Positions 14,385-21,806 of a DNA stretch of 32,472 nt are shown here, in pieces (positions within the stretch are counted from its first letter, which is position 1; each line of letters starts with the position of its first letter). Under the pieces are notes generated by a model. That model worked only from the letters and a program-made list of their open reading frames with translations, was not told where the DNA came from and searched no databases. Source of the DNA: Candidatus Eiseniibacteriota bacterium (GTDB lineage: Bacteria; Eisenbacteria; RBG-16-71-46; CAIMUX01; WJJG01); the NCBI GenBank assembly GCA_023129715.1, contig JAGMBO010000103.1:1-32472 (forward strand). Reading direction: 5' to 3'. The translations under genes and the position numbers were made by a program.

Positions 14385-16409
14385 ATGAGACGCAGCCACC
14401 TTGTGTTGGCCCTCCTCTGTGCGGGCTTTCTCGCCTGGACGGGCAGCCCCCGTGCGGAAGGATTCGGAACACCGATCATCGACGGAGTGCTCGATGGAGT
14501 CTATGGCACCGCGGAGGCCAGCGATGCCAGCGGTGACGGCAACGGCAATGCCGTTATGGACTTGCTCGAACTCTACGTCTGCAATGACAACAACTTCTGG
14601 TACTTCTACTTCACTATCAATGCCGACGTCGGCGCGACCAACTGGGGCCATTATCGTCTCTACGTCGACACGACGAACGATGCCAATGGGGGGACGAGTG
14701 ATCCCTGGCTGCGCAATGTCGTCGTCACCGATCCGCACAAGCCCGAGTTCTCTGTGGGCTCGTGGGCCACTAGCCCTCCCTATGGTCCGGAGGACACGCA
14801 GTGGTGGATCTGGGATCAAGGTGGTGGATCCTGGAGCTCTCCGGGATCGATCGCTGATGCTGCTCTTCAGGCCGGAGCCGTGAGCGGAATCGAGTGGAAG
14901 GTCTCGAAGACGGCCCTTGGCAGCCCCTCGGTGATCTGGTGCGAAGTCTGGAGTACGGGCGGCGGCACGACCGACAACGCCCAGGACACCAGCAACGATC
15001 CGGCCGAGGACTGGAACGCGGTCGATTGGTCGACCCAGGCAGTGCTCGCCAACTCCACCGCCGTGACCGAGCAGTCCGGTGGCGACATCACGCCGCCGAT
15101 CGTCGTCTCGGCCAGCGGCCTCGGGCAAGATCCGGTGACCGAGATCGGGGTCCTCTTCAACGAGCCGGTCGAAGAAACCACCGCTGAAACGGTCGGTAAC
15201 TACGCGGTTTCCGGCGAGGCCACGGTCTTGACGGCCACGCTTCAGGATGACCCGACCGATGTGATCCTCGAGCTGGCGGGTGCACTGGATGTGGGCACTT
15301 GCTACTCGGTCACCGTCACCAACGTCGAGGACATCGCCGGCAACCCGATCGTCGATAATGGCGACACCAATGTCGACTGCTTCAAGCTCTTCGACCTGCA
15401 GATCAACACCCATATGAATCTCTGGCTGCGGGACCACAGCGCGGCACCCGATCCCGATACGGTCGCGGTCGAAGGCGGCATCGCGCCGCTGACCTGGGAT
15501 CCGACCTGCGACGATCTGCTCGCGGACCTCGACGGCGACAGCACCTACACGGCCAACTTCACCTTCTGCCTGCCCTGTAGCTGTGACAATGGGAACATCC
15601 CCTTCACGGCGCTGGAGTACAAGTTCACGCACCAGTGTGACACATGGGAGTCGAGCGGCAATCACTACTACGCCTTCGCCGACAGCGCGGCGGTCGACAC
15701 CGTGTATATCTGGTGGGAGGACAACGCGCCTTCGGATTTCACCACGCAAGACATCGACGTGATCTACTTCCTGAAGATGTCCTTTGTCGAGACTCCGCCG
15801 GTCGATGGTGTCGACACCGTCGGAATCAATGGCAGCGTACTGCCTTTGACCTGGAACGCCCCGCCGGATAACGAGCTGCGCGATGACGGGGTGCTGCCCG
15901 ACTCGGTGGCGAGTGACGGCATCTGGACGACCCGTCTGACCTTCCCCTCCGGGTCCTATGAGTACGTCGACTACAAGTTCCTGATCAACAGCGTCTATGA
16001 GTGCGAGGGCGAGGGCAACCGCAACGTCTTCCTCAACGACGAGCTTTATAGCACCACCGAACCTCTCATCATGCCAATGCTCTACTTCGATATCTGTCAT
16101 CCCTCCGGCTCTGTCGACCCGGAGCGGCCGCGGAGCGCGCTGCGGCTCGCGCTGCAGCCCAACCCCACGGGTCTCGGGACGCGAATCTCGTTCACGGCGC
16201 CGGAGAAGAGCCTGGGTGAGATCTCGCTGATCGATCCTAGCGGACGGCTCGTGCGCGAGATCGCCCGCCGGACGTTCGACGCCGGAACGCATACGATCGC
16301 CTTCGATGGGCGCGACGCCCGCGGCAATCTATTGCCGACGGGTGTCTACTTCATGCGCGTGAAGCTGAATGACCACAGCGAGACACGGCGCGTGACCTTG
16401 CTAAGGTAG
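14385..16409 (+). CDS. Secreted multidomain glucan-associated protein with FlgD-like C-terminus
   Basis: This 674-residue protein starts with a signal peptide (RRSHLVLALLCAGFLAWTGSPRA). The N-terminal domain (GTPIIDGVLDGVYGTAEASD ... DNNFWYFYFTIN ... GHYRLYVDTT) looks like a CBM9/DOMON-type sugar-binding sandwich. A bacterial Ig-like SbsA-type domain follows (DITPPIVVSASGLG ... VLFNEPVEETT ... VEDIAGNPI). Then come two starch-binding-like modules with ALEYKFTHQ and YEYVDYKFLIN, and a FlgD/Ig-like tail (LQPNPTGLGTRISFTAP ... GRDARGNLLPTGVYFMRVKL) of the kind used for surface attachment or sorting in FCB-group bacteria. GGGGAG lies about 9 bases before the ATG; earlier in-frame ATGs lack support. 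The gene is divergent from the transporter operon and probably acts on the cell surface. No catalytic domain was recognised. Confidence 0.8.
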   Translation: MRRSHLVLALLCAGFLAWTGSPRAEGFGTPIIDGVLDGVYGTAEASDASGDGNGNAVMDLLELYVCNDNNFWYFYFTINADVGATNWGHYRLYVDTTNDANGGTSDPWLRNVVVTDPHKPEFSVGSWATSPPYGPEDTQWWIWDQGGGSWSSPGSIADAALQAGAVSGIEWKVSKTALGSPSVIWCEVWSTGGGTTDNAQDTSNDPAEDWNAVDWSTQAVLANSTAVTEQSGGDITPPIVVSASGLGQDPVTEIGVLFNEPVEETTAETVGNYAVSGEATVLTATLQDDPTDVILELAGALDVGTCYSVTVTNVEDIAGNPIVDNGDTNVDCFKLFDLQINTHMNLWLRDHSAAPDPDTVAVEGGIAPLTWDPTCDDLLADLDGDSTYTANFTFCLPCSCDNGNIPFTALEYKFTHQCDTWESSGNHYYAFADSAAVDTVYIWWEDNAPSDFTTQDIDVIYFLKMSFVETPPVDGVDTVGINGSVLPLTWNAPPDNELRDDGVLPDSVASDGIWTTRLTFPSGSYEYVDYKFLINSVYECEGEGNRNVFLNDELYSTTEPLIMPMLYFDICHPSGSVDPERPRSALRLALQPNPTGLGTRISFTAPEKSLGEISLIDPSGRLVREIARRTFDAGTHTIAFDGRDARGNLLPTGVYFMRVKLNDHSETRRVTLLR

Positions 16410-16665
16410 GGTTCGTTCCTACAGGCCGGCCGGCGACGTGCCGGGCAGGCGTCACGCCCGGCAGTGCAGAGACGCAGACACATCAGTGGAAGTAAAGCGG
16501 CCATCCCCTGATCTCCGGAGGATGGCCGCTTCTTCGTCGCCTGAAATGCCGCCCCTCAAGCATCGGCTGAACGCCAGGATCAGCTCTACGTCTCGCTCGC
16601 TCGGTGGCTCCGCGGCCCCGTGACTCGCCGTCTCGCCGTCTCGGTACGGGCCCGAATCTTTCCCT
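16410..16665. other. Convergent intergenic region
   Basis: These 256 bases separate two genes that converge. They hold two hairpins: GCCGGGC (16440-16446) with GCCCGGC (16456-16462), and the stronger one listed separately. No gene is supported. Confidence 0.6.
16495..16531. terminator. Bidirectional hairpin terminator
   Basis: AAGCGGCCATCC (16495-16506) and GGATGGCCGCTT (16520-16531) form a perfect 12-base-pair stem with a 13-base loop. It lies between convergent genes. It is flanked by short pyrimidine-rich sequence on the plus side and TTTACTTCC on the minus side, so it could stop transcription from both directions. Confidence 0.75.
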
Positions 16666-19600
16666 CTACTCCTTCGGCGGCCGCTCAGCCTCGAGCTGCA
16701 CGATCCGGAAGGTTCGTGCCTGCTCATCGAGCTCGAAGCGGTAGTCCCCGGCAGCCGGGAAGGCGACACTGATTGCCGTGCCCGTACCGCTTTCGCCGCA
16801 GGTGGCACCCGAAACCTCCCCCCCTTCGAACTGGAAGATGAAGTCTTCCCCGCCGTAGCTGTCGCAAGAACCATAGTCCAGCGGAACGTCCCACCACTGG
16901 TTCGTGCGGAACTTGAACTTCTGGGTCGACGCCGTGGCGACCGTTACCGTGTCGGCCCAGGAGCATCCCTCGACAAGGGTCGCGACCGTATTCACCCAGC
17001 CATTGAAATCGCCCAGCACCTCGATCGCGTACGATGGTGTGCAGGTCTCGGAGACTTCCAGCGTGATGCTGCCGACATCAGTCTCCTCATCGGCGGCGAC
17101 CTGGACGTCCGGAACGCTTCCCGCCTCGTAGCCATCGGCCTCGATCGTCAGGTCATAGACGCCGGCGGCGATGGTGATGCTGAAGGCACCGGACGTATCT
17201 GCGGTCGTCTGCGCCGCTACCTGGCTAGTCCCATTCAGCAGCGCCTTGATCGTTGCTGTCGGCGGATCGTCCGGGTGGTCTTCATAGGCCACCGTGCCGG
17301 TGATCGTTCCGAGCACGGCATCCTCGAGCAAGGTCACCCGAAAGGTCCCCGACGCCTCGTCGAGCCGGAACTCGTAGTCCCCAGTCTCGTAGAAGCGCAG
17401 AGTGATCGCGGTGCCCTCTCCAGCGACCGGGCAGACGCTTCCCGCCACGATGCCATCGACGAACGGAAGCACATCCGACTCGGACGTGCAGGTGCCGAGG
17501 TCTTGCGGAGTGTCCCAGTTTCGATTCGTCCGGAATTTCATCCGCAGATCCGCCGAATCGCCGGAGACCGAAACGGTCAGGGTGTCCGCCCAGAGGCAGG
17601 CATCGATCTCCATCATCGCCTCGGTCGGGTTCCAACCGTTGAACTCGCCGGGAATATCCATCGAGGTGTAAGCCGAGCTGCATCCGAGGCTCAAAGTAAT
17701 CGTGCCGATATCGGTATCCTGGCCGTTGACGAACTCAGTACCCGGCACCATCTCGGCCACATAGCCGGAGGCGGAGACCTCGATGTCGTACGTGCCCGTT
17801 GCCAGACCGGTGATCTCGAATGCGCCCGTCGCGTCGCTCGTATCGATTGCCACGGCCGAGGTGCCTCCCGCGGGGAAAACGCGAACCGTTGCCGTCGGCA
17901 AGGGCGAGGGGGAGTCTGAGAAGGCTACGGTGCCTAGCAGTGCACCACTAGTCGCAACCACGTCAAGCGTCCCGAGATCTCGTACCTCCTCGTCGTCCAA
18001 ACTGACATTGCTAACATGGGTATCGAGGTACCCGTCTGCGCGAATGATGATCTCGTAGGTCCCCGCGGGAAGATTGTCGATCAAGAACTCACCTGTGGCA
18101 GCGCTCGATTGCGCGACCGGTGCATCCTCCTCGATCGCAATCAAGTAGGAGGCGGAGTTGGTGCCTTCGAAGAGCAGTGCATGGTAGGTGCCGTCCTGCA
18201 GGACATCCGCTTGCAGATTGTTCCCCTCTCCCGATCCGATCTGTGTACTCCCGCTCAAGCCCTCTGTGCCCGCCGTAACGTAGTCGTTGTCCCATCCGGT
18301 GTCCGTGACGAACTTCCATTCGATCGTTCCATCATCGATTTCAATCTCATCTACCCAGGTGCATCCGCCCAGGTTGATCATGCCCGGATCGCTTGTCCAG
18401 AGTCCTGTGTCCCAATCGTTGAAGCTCCCCAAAATGTGAATCGTGCTGAAACCGGACGTGCAGGAACTGTTGTACCCCGCCAAGGCATAGATGACGGCCG
18501 CGGGGAGGTTGGGTCCTTCCTGGCCATCAAAAGTCAGCGTGCCAAACAACTCCGAAGATCCGACCGTGGGCTTCAGGAGAACAACCACCCCGATATCAGT
18601 ATCCTGGCCGTTGACAAACGCGACACCAGTCACCATCGCACCCGTATAGCCGACGGCTGAAACCTCGATGTCGTACGTGCCCGTTGCCAGATCGATGATC
18701 TCAAACGCGCCCGTCGCATCAGTCGTATCGGTCGCTACGACCGAGGTGTCACCTGAGGGAAGGATTCGAATCGTTGCCGTCGGCAAGAGTGAGGGTGAAT
18801 CTGAATAGGCCACCGTGCCAGTGAGCGCGCCATAGGCGCTGGTCAGCGTAGTCGTGCCGATGTCGGTCTCCGCATCGCCAAAGACCTGGACGTCCGCGAC
18901 GCTCCCCGAATCGTAACCGTCGGCCTCGATCGTCAGGTCATAGACGCCGGCCGCGATGTTGATAATAAAGACGCCCGCGGCATTCGTGGTAGCCTCGGCC
19001 GCCACCTGGCTGGTCCCAACATGAAACGCCTTGATCGCCGCTGTCGGCGGGTCGGCCGGATCGTCCTCATAGGCCACGGTGCCAGTGACCGTTCCGGGAA
19101 CTACATGCTCTAGCAAGATCACCTGGAAAGTCAGCGACGCCTCGTCGAGCTGGAACTCGTAGTCCCCGGTCTCATGGAAGCGCACGGTGATCCGTGTGCC
19201 CTCACCGGTGGACGGACAGACGCTTCCCGAGACTACGCCATCGACGAACAGAAGCACATCCGACTCGGACGTGCAGATGCCGAAATCTTGCGGACTGTAC
19301 CAATTTCGATTCGTCCGGAATTGCATCCCAAGATCCGCAGAATCGCCGGTGACCGATACGGTCAGGATGTCAGCCCAGAGACAGGCAGCAATTTCCGTCA
19401 TCCCTCCGGTCGGATTCCAATCGTTAAACTCTCCAGGAATGTCCATGGAAGTGTAGTCCGAACCGGGGCTCAAAGTGATTGTCCCGACATTCGCAAGCTG
19501 TCCATTGATGATCTCAACACCGGCTACGACTTGGTCCCGATAGCAAAAGACTGATACCTCGATGTCGTATGTGTCCGTCGCCAGGCCCCCGATCTCGAAC

Positions 19601-21117
19601 TCGCCCGTCACATCGGTCGTATCGGTCGCTACAGCCGAGATCCCACCCGAGAGGTATACCCGAACTGTCGCCGTCGGCGGATCGGCCGGGTCGTCTTCAT
19701 AGGCCACCGTGCCGGTGATCGTTCCGAGCACGGCATCCTCGAGCAAGGTCACCCGAAAGGTCCCCAACGCCTCGTTGAGCTGGAACTCGTAGTCCCCGGT
19801 CTCGTAGAAGCGCAGAGTGATCGCGGTGCCCTCTCCGGCGACCGGGCAGACGCTTCCCGCCACGATGCCATCGACGAACGGGAGCACATCCGACTCGGAC
19901 GTGCAGGTGCCGAGGTCTTGCGGAGTGTCCCAGTTTCGATTCGTCCGGAACTTCATCCGCAGATCCGCCGAATCGCCGGAGACCGAAACGGTCAGGGTGT
20001 CCGCCCAGAGGCAGGCATCGATCTCCGTCATCGCCTCGGTCGGGTTCCAACCGTTGAACTCGCCGGGAATATCCATCGAGGTGTAAGCCGAGCTGCATCC
20101 GAGGCTCAAGGTAATCGTGCCGATATCGGTATCCTGGCCGTTGACGAACTCGACATCAGTCACCGTCTCGTTCTCATAGCCAGAGGCTGAGAGTTCGATG
20201 TCGTACGTGTCCGTTGCCAGACCGGTGATCTCGAATGCGCCTGCCGCATCGGTCGTATCGGTCGCCACGGCCGAGGTGCCTCCCGCGGGGAGGACGCGAA
20301 CCGTGGCCGTCGGCAGGGGCGAGGGCGAGTCTGAAAAGGCCATCACGCCGCGCAGCGCACCACTGGCGCTGGTCACATTGATCGTCGCGAGATCGACCGC
20401 CTGCTTGCCGTCCAGGGTGACATTGCTGACATGGGTGTCGAGATACCCGTCCGCGCGAATGATGAGCTCGTAGGTCCCCGCGGGAAGATTGGCGATCGCG
20501 AACGCCCCCGTGGCGGTGCCCGATCGGGTGACGGGCGCATCCTCCTCGGCCGCGATCAAGTAGGACGCAGGGCTGGTGTCTTCGAAGAGCAATACATGGT
20601 ACGCGGCGTCCTGCAGGACATCCGCTTGCAGATTGTTTCCCTCTCCCGATCCGAGCTGTGTACTTCCGCTCAACCCATCTGTACCCGCCGTGACGTAGTC
20701 GTTGTTCCATCCGCCGTCCGTGACGAATTTCCACTCGATCGGTCCCGCCTCGAGTTCGATCTCATCGACCCATGTACACCCGCCCAGATTGGTCATGCCC
20801 GGATCGGTTGTCCAGAGCTCGGTGTCCCAGTCATTGAAGGTCCCCAAGATATGGATCGTGCTGAAGTCGGTCGCGCAGGCACCGCTGTACCCCGCAAGGG
20901 CGTAGATCAAGGCCTCGGGGAGGCCGGGGCCTCCCCCGCCATCGAAGGTCAGGGTGCCGGTCAGCTCCGAGGATCCTCCCGGTGGTTGCAGGATCGTGTT
21001 CTCCTCTGACTCATCGCAGGCAAGCATCGTCAGGGAAATGGCGACGAGCAGGGCGAGGAACCCGATCTCCACTGCGCTCGCGCCCATGGGTCCCCAAGTC
21101 ATTCCCCGGCTCAACAT
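16666..21117 (-). CDS. Giant modular lipoprotein with FNGW/FNDW glucan-binding-like and carboxypeptidase-regulatory-like repeats
   Basis: This 1483-residue protein has a lipoprotein signal (FLALLVAISLTMLAC, lipid Cys34). The mature part alternates two module types. One resembles glycogen-binding E-set/CBM48 domains, with IHILGTFNDWD and EWKFVTD in one subtype (twice) and MDIPGEFNGWNP and MKFRTNRNW in another (three copies plus a final variant VLGDFNGWVN). The other resembles carboxypeptidase regulatory-like domains, with GTVAYEDDPADPPTA, ATDTTDATGAFEI, LATGTYDIEVSASGY and VNGQDTDIGTITL. The arrangement repeats after 805 residues. No catalytic motif was seen, so a surface glucan-binding scaffold is the best inference. 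GAGGAG lies 8 bases before the ATG. It is the last of six co-directional genes. Asp follows the lipid Cys, which in E. coli would favour inner-membrane retention; the rule may not apply here. Confidence 0.85.
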   Translation of the reverse strand: MLSRGMTWGPMGASAVEIGFLALLVAISLTMLACDESEENTILQPPGGSSELTGTLTFDGGGGPGLPEALIYALAGYSGACATDFSTIHILGTFNDWDTELWTTDPGMTNLGGCTWVDEIELEAGPIEWKFVTDGGWNNDYVTAGTDGLSGSTQLGSGEGNNLQADVLQDAAYHVLLFEDTSPASYLIAAEEDAPVTRSGTATGAFAIANLPAGTYELIIRADGYLDTHVSNVTLDGKQAVDLATINVTSASGALRGVMAFSDSPSPLPTATVRVLPAGGTSAVATDTTDAAGAFEITGLATDTYDIELSASGYENETVTDVEFVNGQDTDIGTITLSLGCSSAYTSMDIPGEFNGWNPTEAMTEIDACLWADTLTVSVSGDSADLRMKFRTNRNWDTPQDLGTCTSESDVLPFVDGIVAGSVCPVAGEGTAITLRFYETGDYEFQLNEALGTFRVTLLEDAVLGTITGTVAYEDDPADPPTATVRVYLSGGISAVATDTTDVTGEFEIGGLATDTYDIEVSVFCYRDQVVAGVEIINGQLANVGTITLSPGSDYTSMDIPGEFNDWNPTGGMTEIAACLWADILTVSVTGDSADLGMQFRTNRNWYSPQDFGICTSESDVLLFVDGVVSGSVCPSTGEGTRITVRFHETGDYEFQLDEASLTFQVILLEHVVPGTVTGTVAYEDDPADPPTAAIKAFHVGTSQVAAEATTNAAGVFIINIAAGVYDLTIEADGYDSGSVADVQVFGDAETDIGTTTLTSAYGALTGTVAYSDSPSLLPTATIRILPSGDTSVVATDTTDATGAFEIIDLATGTYDIEVSAVGYTGAMVTGVAFVNGQDTDIGVVVLLKPTVGSSELFGTLTFDGQEGPNLPAAVIYALAGYNSSCTSGFSTIHILGSFNDWDTGLWTSDPGMINLGGCTWVDEIEIDDGTIEWKFVTDTGWDNDYVTAGTEGLSGSTQIGSGEGNNLQADVLQDGTYHALLFEGTNSASYLIAIEEDAPVAQSSAATGEFLIDNLPAGTYEIIIRADGYLDTHVSNVSLDDEEVRDLGTLDVVATSGALLGTVAFSDSPSPLPTATVRVFPAGGTSAVAIDTSDATGAFEITGLATGTYDIEVSASGYVAEMVPGTEFVNGQDTDIGTITLSLGCSSAYTSMDIPGEFNGWNPTEAMMEIDACLWADTLTVSVSGDSADLRMKFRTNRNWDTPQDLGTCTSESDVLPFVDGIVAGSVCPVAGEGTAITLRFYETGDYEFRLDEASGTFRVTLLEDAVLGTITGTVAYEDHPDDPPTATIKALLNGTSQVAAQTTADTSGAFSITIAAGVYDLTIEADGYEAGSVPDVQVAADEETDVGSITLEVSETCTPSYAIEVLGDFNGWVNTVATLVEGCSWADTVTVATASTQKFKFRTNQWWDVPLDYGSCDSYGGEDFIFQFEGGEVSGATCGESGTGTAISVAFPAAGDYRFELDEQARTFRIVQLEAERPPKE
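17281..17736. repeat. Long direct repeat, copy A (pairs with 19696-20151)
   Basis: These 456 bases inside the giant lipoprotein gene match 19696-20151 with only about nine differences by eye, at an offset of exactly 2415 bases (805 codons). The match starts and stops sharply. It encodes one FNGW-type module plus the borders of its neighbours (about residues 1128-1279). Confidence 0.88.
19696..20151. repeat. Long direct repeat, copy B (pairs with 17281-17736)
   Basis: Second copy of the 456-base near-identical segment, encoding about residues 323-474. The flanking modules are clearly more diverged than these two segments. That points to recent gene conversion or a recent duplication within an older modular protein. 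Confidence 0.88.
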
Positions 21118-21162
21118 CTCTCTAGCTCCTCTCCCTGCGCGACCGCTTTCTGCGGTCGGCGG

Positions 21163-21666
21163 CTACTCGACGATGACGATTGAGTTGAAGCCGCCATATC
21201 CGTCATCGGTTCGCTGCGGGTTGTTGGGATCCTCTTTCCAGTTTTGCTCGTCGACGATGAACTTGTACTGATAGCGTCCCGGCGGTAGATCGACGACGAT
21301 TCCCCACAGCCCATCTCCGTCGTCGTCATTCATCTCACCGATCCGAAAACTGCCCGTCTCGGCCTGACCGCCGCACCAGTTGTTCTCTTCCCAGCTGCCG
21401 CACAGCTGGACAACATGGGCCGAGGGCGCAGAGAACTGAAAGAGCACTCCCTTCTCAGTGCGTTGTGGTGGCGGCAAGCGCTTCTTGACGAAGCCGAGAT
21501 TGCCGCAGCCCGCCAACGCGAGCGTGAAGATGAGTCCCCAACCCATGAGCAGAAGCATGCCATACCGGCATGGCCGGATCCATCCACGCCAAACTCCGGC
21601 CCGTCCGCTTGGCGGTGCATCCAACATCCTTCCGGCGGAACCTGTTTGCCTATTCGGTGAGTTCAT
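21163..21666 (-). CDS. Small lipoprotein with a glycogen-binding (CBM48/E-set) domain
   Basis: This 167-residue protein has a long basic N-region, a hydrophobic stretch and the lipobox LALAGC (Cys54). A single isoamylase-N/CBM48-like domain fills the rest (about 73-167). It shows VLFQFSAPSAHVVQLCGSW, a DDDGDGLWGIVVDLPPGRYQYKFIVD core and the ending DDGYGGFNSIVIV. The last part is nearly the same as the C-terminal strand of the three CBM48 domains in the GH13 enzyme (DDGFGGQNSV). In this family the Trp of W-x-x-x-N-W and the KF-x-x-D-x-x-W strand stack against alpha-1,4-glucan. GGAGG lies 3 bases before the ATG at 21666. The gene lies 45 bases upstream of the giant lipoprotein and 140 bases after the CBM48-barrel gene, in one apparent operon. 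A surface glucan-binding role is inferred. Confidence 0.85.
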   Translation of the reverse strand: MNSPNRQTGSAGRMLDAPPSGRAGVWRGWIRPCRYGMLLLMGWGLIFTLALAGCGNLGFVKKRLPPPQRTEKGVLFQFSAPSAHVVQLCGSWEENNWCGGQAETGSFRIGEMNDDDGDGLWGIVVDLPPGRYQYKFIVDEQNWKEDPNNPQRTDDGYGGFNSIVIVE

Positions 21667-21806
21667 TGTCCTCCATCCTGCTTCCCGATCGAGTCCGTCT
21701 GCGGATCTCTGGAGTCGGCATCGATACGCATTCGCCGCAGCCGTGAAGGTAACGCCCGCGAAGACCGCTCCCCCCAGGGGAGATGATCGCCGGAACGCCG
21801 GCGGCT

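Noticed and set aside
14319-16292. Long minus-strand open frame opposite the secreted protein at 14385
   Set aside because: It shows repetitive V-D-R-D type composition typical of reverse-strand reading of high-GC genes; the plus-strand gene has a signal peptide and recognisable domains.
16666-21117. CRISPR array or transposon-end repeats suspected from the repeated DNA
   Set aside because: The repeats are long, in coding phase and encode protein modules; there are no short regularly spaced palindromic units.
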